Source of the DNA: Roseobacter sp.
GTDB lineage: Bacteria; Pseudomonadota; Alphaproteobacteria; Rhodobacterales; Rhodobacteraceae
Reading direction: 5' to 3'
Length of the DNA stretch: 64,000 nt
NCBI GenBank assembly: GCA_015665415.1
Contig: JADFAE010000030.1
Span: 1-64,000, forward strand
Shown: in pieces, positions 25,600 to 34,846 of the stretch
Layout: each line of letters opens with the position of its first letter
How positions within the stretch are numbered: the first letter of the stretch is position 1
Made by a program: the position numbers and the translations under genes
The notes under the pieces: generated by a model
Databases searched by the model: none
What the model was told of the DNA's origin: nothing
The model's input: the letters and a program-made list of their open reading frames with translations, nothing else

Positions 25600-25722
25600 T
25601 CATCTCAATTCTTCCAACATCATTTCACAGAACATTTCCGCTTGCGTGTTCCAGCCAAGACCTTTTCGGGGCATGTTGTTGAGACGGTCGCAGATCATTT
25701 TTATGTTGCGATCAGTCATTGA
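25600..25722 (-). pseudogene. C-terminal remnant of an IS30-type transposase
   Basis: On the minus strand a 40-residue tail can be read, containing CDRLNNMPRKGLGWNTQAEM and ending MMLEELR before a TGA. The pattern LN-NxPRKxLGWxTxAE is the conserved C-terminus of IS30-family transposases. A stop codon lies upstream in the same frame at about 25767, and no catalytic part or inverted repeats are visible, so only a scar remains. Confidence 0.65.
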
Positions 25723-26056
25723 TCTGATGTCTCGCTTCCGTGGCACCCATCCCATGTCCGCTCGTCCTTATTGATTTTTGAGGGCAGAGTGACATTCCTG
25801 AATTGCTTATGGGTGACATTTTAGCTTTGCGGCTACACAAAGACTTAGCGCATAATCAATGTTATGGTAAATATTTGCTGAATCAACCGCCCCCAATCCA
25901 ATACAGAACCCCATTTTTGAGACAAGGATCTTGCTCGGGCTGATATGACAGTCCACACCCAAACGGCATCGGCCGCCGATCCTCTAATCTGCTCATCCTG
26001 ATTGCAGGGCAGAAAAAAGAACCGGCGGCCGAGAACCATTGCAGATTACAGTGGCG
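25723..26056. other. Intergenic region between IS remnant and acnB
   Basis: No gene is supported. TCGGCCGCCG (25969-25978) and CGGCGGCCGA (26023-26032) are perfect inverted arms 44 bases apart. On the acnB transcript the first arm is followed directly by a run of six T, which may help end acnB transcription. The left part probably belongs to decayed insertion-sequence DNA. Confidence 0.45.
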
Positions 26057-28849
26057 TTAGAAATGCGCCGAACGCGCACCTGCGGGTTTGTCCAGTGGTG
26101 GCGCAAACTTGGTCAGGTCGATGCCTTCAACCGCAGCCTTGTATTCCTCTAGCGTAGGCGTGCGCCCCAGAACCGCCGAGAGAACAACAACCGGAGTGGA
26201 GGCCAGCAGAGACTCGCCTTTCTTCTCCGTGCTGTCCTCTACGACGCGGCCCTGGAACAGCCGGGTCGAGGTGGCCAGAACCGTATCGCCCTTGGCAGCC
26301 TTTTCCTGATTGCCCATGCACAGGTTACAACCGGGACGCTCGAGGTAGAGAATATTCTCATACTCGGTGCGGGCCTTGCTTTTGGGCATGAAGTCGTCGA
26401 ATTCAAAGCCAGAGTAGCGCTGCAGAATTTCCCAATCGCCTTCGGCCTTCATCTCATCGATGATGTTATAGGTCGGAGCGGCAACAACCAGTGGCGCCTT
26501 AAAGGTCACTTCGCCGCCGGTCTTCTCCAGGTTCTTGAGCATCTGAGCAACGATCTTCATGTCACCCTTATGCACCATGCAGGAGCCGACAAAGCCCAGA
26601 TCCACCTTCTTATCCGCCTGATAGTAAGAAATCGGGCGGATGGTATCGTGGGTGTAACGCTTGGAGACATCGGCGTTGTTGACATCTGGATCAGCGATCA
26701 TTGGCTCGACGATTTCGTCCAGATCCACAACCACTTCAGCGTAGTACTTGGCACTGTCATCCGGGGTCAGAGCCGGGTTTTCACCCGAGCGGATTTCGGC
26801 AATGCGCTTGTCCGCCTTGTCGATCAGCCCCTGCAGTACCTGGCCCGCGTTGTCCATGCCCTTGTCGATCATGATCTGGATGCGGCCCTTGGCCAGCTCC
26901 AAAGAGCCGATCAGGGTTTCGTCTTCGGAGATGCAGATGGAGGCCTTCGCCTTCATCTCAGCGGTCCAATCGGTGAAGGTGAAGGCCTGGTCGGCCAAAA
27001 GCGTACCGATGTGCACTTCGATGATGCGGCCCTGAAAGACGTTGTCGCCGTGCTGTTTGAGCATCTGCGCCTGGGTCGCGTGCACCACGTCGCGGAAATC
27101 CATGTGATCCGCCATGGTGCCCTTGAAGGTCACCTTGACCGATTCAGGGATCGGCATCGAAGCCTCACCGGTGGCCAGCGCCAGCGCAACGGTGCCGGAG
27201 TCTGCGCCAAAGGCCACGCCTTTGGACATGCGGGTGTGACTGTCGCCGCCAATGGTGATGTCCCAGTCATCCACGGTGATATCGTTCAGCACCTTGTGAA
27301 TCACGTCGGTCATGGCGTGATATTCGCCCTTGGGGTCCCGCGCGGTGATCAAGCCGAATTTGTTCATGAATGACATCAGCTTGGGGATATTGGCCTGGGC
27401 CTTGAGGTCCCAAACAGACGCCGTGTGACAGCCAGACTGATAGGCGCCATCCACCGAAGGCGAAATGACGGTGGCCGCCATGGCTTCCAGCTCCTGGCTC
27501 GTCATCAGGCCAGTGGTGTCTTGCGAGCCAACGATATTGACCTTGACGCGCACGTCAGAGCCCGCATGCAGGGTCTTGCCCGGGGTGGTGCCGCGCGCAT
27601 TCTTGTTAAAGATTTTCTCAACCGCTGTCAGGCCCTGGCCCTCGTGGCTGACTTCTTTGGCCGCAGCAAAGGCCGATTTCAGCTCAACCCCCAAAGCCTC
27701 GCAGGCAAATGTCTGCAGCTTTTTGCCAAAGACGATGGCGTAAGAGCCGCCGGCCTTCATGAACTCCAGCTTTTGCGGGGTAAAGGCACCGGCGACATCG
27801 ACCAGCTCCTCAGAGCCGTCTTCGCTGTAGAGCTTTTTGGTTTTGCTGTTGATGGTCAGAACGGTGCCGGTCTCAACCGAGTATTTTTGCTCAAGGACGG
27901 GGTTGCCATCGTTGTTGAGGATAGGATTGCCATCCTCGTCGACCTTTTTGACCCAGTTTTTCAGGTCCAGACCAATGCCGCCGGTCACGCCAACGGTGGT
28001 CAAAAAGATGGGCGAGATGCCATTGGTGCCGGCCACGATCGGCGCATAGTTCACGAAGGGCACATAGGGTGATGCCTGCTTGCCGGTCCAGAGGGCGACG
28101 TTGTTCACACCGGACATGCGGGACGAGCCCACACCCATGGTGCCTTTTTCGGCGATCAACATCACACGCTTGTCCGGGTGCTGCAGTTTCAGCGCCTCGA
28201 TCTCTGCCTGTGCTTTTTCGGACATCATGCATTTGCCGTGCAATTCACGGTCCGCCCGCGAATGCGCCTGATTGCCAGGCGACAACAGGTCGGTGGAGAT
28301 ATCGCCTTCGCCAGCGATATAGGTCACCACTTTGATATCTTCGTCGATCTCGGGCAGCTTGGTGAAAAACTCTGCCTTGGCATAGCTTTCCAGGATGCCC
28401 TTTGCCACCGGATTTCCGGCTTTGTAGGCCTCATCCAGACGGTCGGTATCAGCTTCATAGAGGAAGACCTGGGACTTCAGAACTTCGGCGGCCTGCTGCG
28501 CAATCGCCGCATCATCGCCAAGGGCCAGATCCAACAGCACTTCCACCGACGGGCCACCTTTCATGTGCGACAGCATCTCAAAGGCAAATTCAGCAGAGAT
28601 TTCCGCGACGGTTGCTTGGCCTAGAATGATCTCTTTGAGAAAGGCAGCCTTGGCCCCCGCAGCGCTGGTTGTACCAGGTAAGGTGTTGTAAATGAAGAAT
28701 TTCAGCGAGTCTTCGCGATGCGCGTTCCCAAGGTCTTTGATCTGCGAGACAAGCTCGAGAACGAGACCATCACTTTCGATGGGCTTGGGGTTCAGACCTT
28801 CGGCTTTGCGAGTTTCAATCTCAGTTAGATAGTCAGAGTACAAGCTCAT
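26057..28849 (-). CDS. acnB: Aconitate hydratase B
   Basis: A bifunctional aconitase/2-methylisocitrate dehydratase of 930 residues, the normal AcnB length. The N-terminal HEAT-like domain (residues 1-160) is unique to AcnB. MLIAEKGTMGVGSSRMSGVNN and the DSHTRMSKGVAFGADSGTVALALATGE block carry substrate-binding residues. The iron-sulfur cysteines are one in VGSCMVHKGD and two in ERPGCNLCMGNQEKAA. It converts citrate to isocitrate in the citric acid and glyoxylate cycles. Many relatives carry AcnA on the chromosome, so finding AcnB near a plasmid replication module is notable. A tandem repeat and a long hairpin lie upstream of its start. Confidence 0.96.
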   Translation of the reverse strand: MSLYSDYLTEIETRKAEGLNPKPIESDGLVLELVSQIKDLGNAHREDSLKFFIYNTLPGTTSAAGAKAAFLKEIILGQATVAEISAEFAFEMLSHMKGGPSVEVLLDLALGDDAAIAQQAAEVLKSQVFLYEADTDRLDEAYKAGNPVAKGILESYAKAEFFTKLPEIDEDIKVVTYIAGEGDISTDLLSPGNQAHSRADRELHGKCMMSEKAQAEIEALKLQHPDKRVMLIAEKGTMGVGSSRMSGVNNVALWTGKQASPYVPFVNYAPIVAGTNGISPIFLTTVGVTGGIGLDLKNWVKKVDEDGNPILNNDGNPVLEQKYSVETGTVLTINSKTKKLYSEDGSEELVDVAGAFTPQKLEFMKAGGSYAIVFGKKLQTFACEALGVELKSAFAAAKEVSHEGQGLTAVEKIFNKNARGTTPGKTLHAGSDVRVKVNIVGSQDTTGLMTSQELEAMAATVISPSVDGAYQSGCHTASVWDLKAQANIPKLMSFMNKFGLITARDPKGEYHAMTDVIHKVLNDITVDDWDITIGGDSHTRMSKGVAFGADSGTVALALATGEASMPIPESVKVTFKGTMADHMDFRDVVHATQAQMLKQHGDNVFQGRIIEVHIGTLLADQAFTFTDWTAEMKAKASICISEDETLIGSLELAKGRIQIMIDKGMDNAGQVLQGLIDKADKRIAEIRSGENPALTPDDSAKYYAEVVVDLDEIVEPMIADPDVNNADVSKRYTHDTIRPISYYQADKKVDLGFVGSCMVHKGDMKIVAQMLKNLEKTGGEVTFKAPLVVAAPTYNIIDEMKAEGDWEILQRYSGFEFDDFMPKSKARTEYENILYLERPGCNLCMGNQEKAAKGDTVLATSTRLFQGRVVEDSTEKKGESLLASTPVVVLSAVLGRTPTLEEYKAAVEGIDLTKFAPPLDKPAGARSAHF

Positions 28850-28925
28850 GATGATCCCGACGCGTTAGAGTTATATGTCTCATACCCCGGTCTTCAGACG
28901 TCACTGGCGAATCCGGGATAAGCTG

Positions 28926-28964
28926 GCTGTATACCGCTGTATACCAATGTGGTTTTGCATGCAA
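28926..28964. promoter_or_regulatory. Tandem GCTGTATACC repeat and palindrome upstream of acnB
   Basis: GCTGTATACC occurs twice head-to-tail (28926-28945), followed by the palindrome TTGCATGCAA (28955-28964). All lie 77-115 bases upstream of the acnB start. GTATAC cores suit GntR-type operators. Confidence 0.45.
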
Positions 28965-28995
28965 GACGCACCACAGCAGCAAGATGCGCCTTTGT

Positions 28996-29027
28996 CGCCA
29001 AGGTCGGACAAATCCGACCTTGTGGCG
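28996..29027. other. Long perfect hairpin between acnB and the Wza-like gene
   Basis: CGCCA-AGGTCGGA (28996-29008), loop CAAA, TCCGACCT-TG-TGGCG (29013-29027): 13 paired bases with a two-base bulge. No T-run follows on either strand. It may be a terminator, an operator or the 3' end of a small RNA. The remaining bases 28850-29177 show no gene. Confidence 0.55.
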
Positions 29028-29177
29028 CTCCAGGGTTATATCTCGAAGGGGTTTAACCAATGTTTGCGCAATTTGAAACTGCCTCCAGGCGAGACGAATG
29101 CGCGCAGAGAGATGCGATCAACCCGCCTCTCCTTCAAGCCACCCGACAGGCCACAGCCCTAAGGTCATGCGACCTAA

Positions 29178-30557
29178 TCAATCCGCAACCGCGACAATCG
29201 GTGTCGTGATCAAAGACGGTGTGATCTGGCTGATCGTGCGTCCCCATTTGGTTACCGGGTTCTCGGCGACAAAAATGATATCGTCAGGGCGCAGCTCGAA
29301 CCGTGTTGCGAGGGTCAAATTGGCTGCATTGCGTGCATCCAGATGCCAAGCAGTGACCGCGCCGAATTCGGATGGATTTGCCGAAGCGCGCAAGACATAG
29401 ACCTCAGAGGCGTCCCCGGTCTCCTTGGCAATGCCGCTGCCGCTGTCATACAGGGCATCGGCCAGTGAGGCCTTTTGCTCAAAAGGCAGCGCGAACCGGG
29501 CCTGTTGGTCCACTTCACCGGTCAGATAGGCATAGTCCCGGTCAATGGCCCCATAGGTCACCTTGCGATCAAAATTTTCCCGACGTTCCTCATTGTCACC
29601 GCGCCGCAGGCTGACAGCCGCCTCCAGTTCCTCCAGCGCTTGGGTACGGCCTGCCAAACTGGTCTGCGTCAGCTGGATCTGCTGGGCAAAGAAACGCTCT
29701 GCCCGTTCCAATTTGTAGTCGCTGTCAATAAACAGGGCATCCCCGTCGACCAAAACAATGCGCTGCAGGCTGCTGTCGGAATAGAGCTCCGTCAGCGGGA
29801 TCTGATAGAGCTCACCATCCCGATACAGGCGTACCGAACTGACGTCGATGTCCGCCACCGAAATACTGCCAGCCGCTGCCAGCGCTTCTTCCAGAAACAA
29901 TGGCGTCAGGGTGATCGGCTGGATGCCAGGCTGACCAACCGCCCCCCCCACGGAGATCCGGCGCGAATTGAATTCGGCGATTTCCAGGCTGAAGGTGGGA
30001 TCAAACTGGTTTTGCACCAGATGTTGAAACAGCAGCGCTTCGGCGGCGTCCACAGTCAACCCGGACAGGCGCACCCGCCCGACATCTGGGATATTGATCG
30101 ACCCATCGTCCTGAACCGTATAGCCATTGCGGCTGTTCTGCGCGGCCAAAAGCCCGCTGAGCTCTTGCACAGTGTTCTGTGTCGCCGGTGTCGACAGCAA
30201 CACCACATCCCCCACCCCAATGGTGTAAGGGCCATGGGTCTGCGCGGGCGGCACCCGCAGCGTCAATTTCTGCTCTCGCACGGCATCCTGGCTGGAGGGC
30301 GCATCGGGCAGTCGGCCAATCCCCCGTCCGGAGACCCCAGCACCCGTCCCGGCCGAAGCAGAAAAGACAGCTGGCAGCGTTTTGGGGGCATAGGTTGAGC
30401 GATTGGCCTGCAGCACCGTTTCTGCAGTCATTGCCACCACTCGAACCTTGGTCGCGCCATTCACCCCGGCAACGACATCCGGGCTGCGGTAAATGGTGGA
30501 ACATCCGTTCAGGAACACAAAGCTGAAAACGCAGATACTCTGGAAAATCAGGCGCAA
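29178..30557 (-). CDS. Polysaccharide export outer-membrane lipoprotein, Wza-like
   Basis: A Wza/KpsD/BexD family export protein of 459 residues, forming the outer-membrane channel for polysaccharide. With the TTG start at 30555-30557 the protein opens RLIFQSICVFSFVFLNGC, a short lipoprotein signal ending in a lipobox (LNGC). AGGGG precedes this codon. An in-frame TTG at 30608 would bury the signal 17 residues in. The Poly_export domain follows (GPYTIGVGDVVLLSTPATQN, NGYTVQDDGSINIPDVGRV) and SLBB-like repeats (RRISVGGAVGQPGIQPITL) after it. The C-terminal part, with PSEFGAVTAWHLDARNAANL and LRPDDIIFVAENP, matches the family. It is transcribed away from the glycosyltransferase gene. Confidence 0.88.
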   Translation of the reverse strand: MRLIFQSICVFSFVFLNGCSTIYRSPDVVAGVNGATKVRVVAMTAETVLQANRSTYAPKTLPAVFSASAGTGAGVSGRGIGRLPDAPSSQDAVREQKLTLRVPPAQTHGPYTIGVGDVVLLSTPATQNTVQELSGLLAAQNSRNGYTVQDDGSINIPDVGRVRLSGLTVDAAEALLFQHLVQNQFDPTFSLEIAEFNSRRISVGGAVGQPGIQPITLTPLFLEEALAAAGSISVADIDVSSVRLYRDGELYQIPLTELYSDSSLQRIVLVDGDALFIDSDYKLERAERFFAQQIQLTQTSLAGRTQALEELEAAVSLRRGDNEERRENFDRKVTYGAIDRDYAYLTGEVDQQARFALPFEQKASLADALYDSGSGIAKETGDASEVYVLRASANPSEFGAVTAWHLDARNAANLTLATRFELRPDDIIFVAENPVTKWGRTISQITPSLITTPIVAVAD

Positions 30558-30994
30558 AACAATTGGTCCCCTATCAATCTGGCAATAATCGCCAAATGCC
30601 GCAATCAAGTCTTCAACACGCAGTGGGATTATCCAACCAAAAAGGACGTCACCTCACAGCGCAGAATTGTGACTAGACACTGTATCAAATTAAAAAGTCA
30701 GGAAAAATCTTAGCGCGCGCCTTCACCGGGCACAAGTTTTCCGGTGCAATTTCTGAAAATACTTTCTGGAAAGTTCTGCAAATTTACCCAATCAAAAAAT
30801 CACCATAATATTCAACATCCCCCTATTGCCTTTGCGCCCCGCATCCTGACCCTAGCAAGACAACACTGAAATTATTTCCGCCTCCAAAGCGACCCCTGGT
30901 AGACTTTGGACAGAAGCAAAACCTTATTACAACCCAAGAGATATTTCACCTCTTCGCGTCGCCGCGTCAGAACGAAGCACAGAAAGTCCAAACG
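30558..30994. other. Divergent promoter region of the polysaccharide cluster
   Basis: About 440 bases between two divergent starts, AT-rich with many A and T runs around 30680-30840. No gene is supported and no clear palindrome was found. It must hold promoters for the wza-like gene and for the glycosyltransferase operon. Confidence 0.5.
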
Positions 30995-32143
30995 ATGGCC
31001 TCCAACCGCATTACAATCGTCTACAATTCCTCTGTGCACGTGGTGAAATCCCGTTTGAAACTGATCGCCGCACTACAGGCGCAGGGCTATCACGTGACCG
31101 TCCTCAGCCCCGTCGACGAAGCAACTCCCAAACTGCAGGAGGCCGGAATTGCGCATATTCCAATCTCGATGAACCAGTATGGCATGAACCCCCTGGCCGA
31201 ACTCAGGTCCATGCGGCAGATCACTGATATTTTGAGAACCATCAAACCCCTGGTGTCGTTGCATTACACAATCAAGCCCAATCTGTTTGGCACGCTTGCA
31301 GCCAAACGGGCCGGGGTTCCTGTCATCAACAACATCGCAGGCGCAGGCCGGTTGTTTTCCGACACCTCCGCCTTCATCGCCAAGCCGATCTTTTTACTGT
31401 TGAAACGGGCCTTTCAGCACTCAACCAGGGTCCTTTTTCAGAACGACGATGACAAACGCGAATTCCTCGAACTCGGGCTGGTAGAGGAGGCCAAGACACT
31501 CCGCATTCCAGGCAGTGGCGTCGACCTGCAGGATTTTCCCCAGACGCCGGTCCCGACAGGGCGGCTTGAGTTCCTGTTTGCAGGCCGTTTGCTTCGGGCC
31601 AAAGGTGTAGAGGAGTTCATAAAGGCCGCAAAAGAAATCTCTCGAATACATCCCGAGGCCCAGTTTCGCATCCTCGGCGAACACGACCCCTCTGATGCCT
31701 CTTATGTGGATATTTCAGACCTCGAAGCCTTTGGCAGGGGTCCAAACAACCACTTCTCGGGGGCAGTTCAGCCAACGGAAGTTGCGGGCTTCCTTGAGCG
31801 CTGCACAGCCTTTGTTCTGCCCTCCTACTACCGGGAGGGCGTGCCCCGAGTTCTGCTGGAAGCCATTGCATCAGGTCGCCCGATCATCACAACCGACAAT
31901 GTTGGCTGCAGAGAGGTTGTCGACGATGGCGTCAATGGCTTCCGGGTGCCAGTTCGCGACCCCTCTGCCCTAGCCCAAGCGCTGGACAGATTTGCACGTC
32001 TGCCCGCCGAGGCCAGACAAGACATGGCCGACGCCGCCCGCGCCAAGGCAGAGCATGTCTTTGATGAAAGCATCGTGATCCATCGCTACCTGGATGCCAT
32101 CTCGATGATTTGGGAGCAAAACGCCCGCGATATGGCAGGTTGA
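30995..32143 (+). CDS. Glycosyltransferase family 4
   Basis: A GT-B fold sugar transferase of 382 residues. The N-terminal half has VYNSSVHVVKSRLKLIAALQAQGYHVTVLSP and VSLHYTIKPNLFGTLAAKRAGVPVINNIAG; the C-terminal Glycos_transf_1 domain has LEFLFAGRLLRAKGVEEFIKAA and YYREGVPRVLLEAIASGRPIITTD, where the E-x7-E motif of GT4 enzymes sits. It resembles PglA-type N-acetylgalactosamine and galactosyl transferases. It works on a lipid-linked oligosaccharide at the inner face of the membrane. It opens a plus-strand run with polymerase, flippase and sulfotransferase genes. Confidence 0.9.
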   Translation: MASNRITIVYNSSVHVVKSRLKLIAALQAQGYHVTVLSPVDEATPKLQEAGIAHIPISMNQYGMNPLAELRSMRQITDILRTIKPLVSLHYTIKPNLFGTLAAKRAGVPVINNIAGAGRLFSDTSAFIAKPIFLLLKRAFQHSTRVLFQNDDDKREFLELGLVEEAKTLRIPGSGVDLQDFPQTPVPTGRLEFLFAGRLLRAKGVEEFIKAAKEISRIHPEAQFRILGEHDPSDASYVDISDLEAFGRGPNNHFSGAVQPTEVAGFLERCTAFVLPSYYREGVPRVLLEAIASGRPIITTDNVGCREVVDDGVNGFRVPVRDPSALAQALDRFARLPAEARQDMADAARAKAEHVFDESIVIHRYLDAISMIWEQNARDMAG

Positions 32144-32263
32144 GCGACGCCGCGAAGGCATTCCAACCCGCGCGGATACGCGGCACATGAGGCCCCCGGT
32201 GTCTTGGCCACTGTTCGAAAATCTAATGTTCTGAAACTCTTGATCAACAAGGAGTAGTAAAAC

Positions 32264-33424
32264 ATGAACAACTCCTTGGCGCAGTCCTGGATCACAGGTC
32301 TCTTCCTGTTTTTTGGGATCGCAACTCTGCCCCTGTATTTGCTGCCCTCCGGCGGGATTCAGATTTCGCATCTTCTGCTTGTGATCTTTGCCGGCCTGAC
32401 CTTCACTGACGTCAAGATTTCCTGGACCACCGCGCACAAGATACTTGCCCTCATGGCCGGCTTGGCGCTGATGCGTGAGAGCATCGCCGGCCTCACCGGA
32501 GAAGGTCACCTCAGCGGGCTGCTCCAGGCTGTGATGATCCTGTTCAATCTGCTGATCCTGCTGGCCCTGTATCACGCCGCGCGGGAAGGTCGGTTTACCA
32601 AGGTCATCACCTTTGCGATTTTGGGTGCAGCCCTCATTGCTATCGTTCCCATTGCGCAATCCGGGTTCGACTTTCGTGGCAGCGCGATCCAGGAGCGTGA
32701 AATCGGAACCTTCAACAATCCCAACCAATTGGCCTATTTCTCCGCCTGCCTCTTCAGCATCGCAGGCCTGGGGTTTGCGACCAAGCGTATCCCCTTGGCC
32801 TATTGCCTGGCTGTACTGGCGATCAGCCTGGTTTTGACAATTGTGTCCCTGTCCAAAGCCGCCCTGTTTGGCTGTGGCGCCGCACTCATCATGCTTGGCT
32901 TTGTTTTCTTCCGCAGTTTCACGGCACGTATATTGGCGACCTCAATGGTGTTAGTCGCTGCGGTTTACTTTATGTTCCAGATCGACTTTTCCGGCGGTGA
33001 AAACTACAAATTCGTGCTGCGCCTGATGGATGTCGGTTCAGACCATGACGACAACCTGCGCAACCGTGGATATTTTGTGCTCTATGATGGGGCCGATACG
33101 ATCCTGGAAATGTTCTTTGGCCTAGGGTTCAAAAAGGTCCTGACCGTCCTGGGCCATGAGGTGCATTCCACCCTCGCTGTCAATTTCATGAATTATGGGC
33201 TCGTCGGCGGAACAATTTATCTGGCCTTCATAGGGAGCTGGATGTCGCGCATGCTTGATCGCTGCGGCGCCTCGGTCGCGGCGGCGATCCTGCTGCCGCC
33301 GATGCTCTATGGGGTCGCCCATAATGGCACCCGGTTTACGATTTTCTACGTCTTGATTGCATTGACCTTGTGCTGGACCTCAGGCCCTGAGGCCCCCCAA
33401 TCAAATAGAACGGAGAGTTTTTAA
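32264..33424 (+). CDS. O-antigen ligase/polymerase-like membrane protein (Wzy)
   Basis: A polytopic membrane protein of 386 residues with about ten hydrophobic segments. The long soluble loop near the C-terminus (DVGSDHDDNLRNRGYFVLYDGADTILEMFFGLGFKKVL) and the following EVHSTLAVNFMNYGLVGG fit the Wzy_C/O-antigen ligase family, whose H-S-x-x-x-N-like motif is visible as HSTLAVNF. It would join repeat units in the periplasm. AAGGAG precedes ATG 32264. It is placed directly before the flippase gene. Confidence 0.82.
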   Translation: MNNSLAQSWITGLFLFFGIATLPLYLLPSGGIQISHLLLVIFAGLTFTDVKISWTTAHKILALMAGLALMRESIAGLTGEGHLSGLLQAVMILFNLLILLALYHAAREGRFTKVITFAILGAALIAIVPIAQSGFDFRGSAIQEREIGTFNNPNQLAYFSACLFSIAGLGFATKRIPLAYCLAVLAISLVLTIVSLSKAALFGCGAALIMLGFVFFRSFTARILATSMVLVAAVYFMFQIDFSGGENYKFVLRLMDVGSDHDDNLRNRGYFVLYDGADTILEMFFGLGFKKVLTVLGHEVHSTLAVNFMNYGLVGGTIYLAFIGSWMSRMLDRCGASVAAAILLPPMLYGVAHNGTRFTIFYVLIALTLCWTSGPEAPQSNRTESF

Positions 33425-33429
33425 AGCTC

Positions 33430-34833
33430 ATGTTTTTACTGACAGGTCTTGGCTTGCTGGCCAGATCAGGAACCCAGATTTTAGTCATCATTTTGTCCTC
33501 GCGCTACTTCTCCCCTGAAGACGCCGGTGCCGCTGCCTTTTTGTTTGGCACCTATCACCTGCTCTGGAGCTGGCTCGAGGTCTCGATCACCCAGACCTAT
33601 TATCAAATTGAACAGGGGCAGACGCAGGTCTTTGAGACCCTGAAACTGTTCACCATTGCGTCTGGCCTACTTGTCTGCACCGTGTTCATTTGCCTGTCCC
33701 CCTTTTTCGAGTCCTGGCTGCCAGGCCAGGGCGCAACTGCCGCCGGCATTTGCGCGGCAGCCGTTTTTGCCCGTGCCCTTGGGGTCCTCAACAATGCACG
33801 CCTGATGCAGGCTCTGCGTATGAAACTGCAAGTCCCTATCGAACAGGTCACCTATGTGGTCGGGTTCTTCTCAGCGCTCTGGTACTGCGTTCAGTTCGAC
33901 AAGGGCCCGTATTTCATGATCCTGGGCATGATGTTCGCAAGCATCCTGTCAACGGCACTGCTGTTTCTGGCCTCACTTGGGACGGCGAAGGTCCGGGTAC
34001 GATACCAAAAGGAAGCGGCGCAGAAACTGGCCCCGGTGTTGTCTGGCTATTTTGTCGGCTCTGGTCTCAACTTCTTTGTTCGCGAATCCAACATATTGAT
34101 AATAAGTACTTTCGTGACCACATCTGCCGCTGGATTTTATAGCCGTGCCGCGATGATCTACATGCTTGGATCTTATACTCTCGGGCAGCTGTTTGATAGT
34201 TTGCTCACGCCCATGATGCGCCGCAACATCGTCAAGGGCGGAGACAACCGCCTTTTGTTTGAGGTTTCCACTTTGTTTCTGACCATGATCTTTGTGCCGA
34301 TGTCGATCGTGTTATTTCTGAACGCTGAGCTGATCATTGTCACCTTGCTGGGGCAGGAATGGCAGCCCTCAACCCCGATCCTGCAGGTGCTCTCCCTGGC
34401 CTTTGCCGTACGGGTGCTGCTCAAGGTGAATGAGGCAACCCTGCGCGCCTATGGCAAAGCCTGGCTCAGGGTTCGGTACTTTCTAATCTGGGCCGCAATC
34501 CTTCTTCTCGGTGCCTACCCGGCCAGCCAGTTTCACCTGGCTGGGTTTGCCGCAGCCGAAGCCATCGGGGCGATGGTTTTTTACAGTCTCAGCCTGGCCA
34601 CCGCTATGCGCTGCGTCGGCGCGCGGGCACTGCAGCAATTCAAATGGATGGCAGTGGCGCTTATTCCAACGGGTTTTGCTTTCCTATCACAGGGCTTATT
34701 ACACCATTTTTCCAGCGCAACAGCCGGTCTGTTTGTTTCTGTGACGCTTGTTTCAATTGCAATTTCCCTCACCTTTTTGCTGTCCTTGCGCCTTCGCTAT
34801 GGCTCGTTGGCGATTGTCAGAATTTTAAAATAA
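33430..34833 (+). CDS. Polysaccharide flippase, Wzx-like
   Basis: A MATE/MOP superfamily membrane protein of 467 residues with about twelve to fourteen hydrophobic segments. The opening GLGLLARSGTQILVIILSSRYFSPEDAGAAAF and the later VTTSAAGFYSRAAMIYMLGSYTLGQLFDSLLTPMM match the polysaccharide biosynthesis/export flippase family. It moves undecaprenyl-linked repeat units to the periplasmic face. It begins 5 bases after the polymerase stop codon. Confidence 0.85.
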   Translation: MFLLTGLGLLARSGTQILVIILSSRYFSPEDAGAAAFLFGTYHLLWSWLEVSITQTYYQIEQGQTQVFETLKLFTIASGLLVCTVFICLSPFFESWLPGQGATAAGICAAAVFARALGVLNNARLMQALRMKLQVPIEQVTYVVGFFSALWYCVQFDKGPYFMILGMMFASILSTALLFLASLGTAKVRVRYQKEAAQKLAPVLSGYFVGSGLNFFVRESNILIISTFVTTSAAGFYSRAAMIYMLGSYTLGQLFDSLLTPMMRRNIVKGGDNRLLFEVSTLFLTMIFVPMSIVLFLNAELIIVTLLGQEWQPSTPILQVLSLAFAVRVLLKVNEATLRAYGKAWLRVRYFLIWAAILLLGAYPASQFHLAGFAAAEAIGAMVFYSLSLATAMRCVGARALQQFKWMAVALIPTGFAFLSQGLLHHFSSATAGLFVSVTLVSIAISLTFLLSLRLRYGSLAIVRILK

Positions 34834-34846
34834 GGTATTCGATGCA

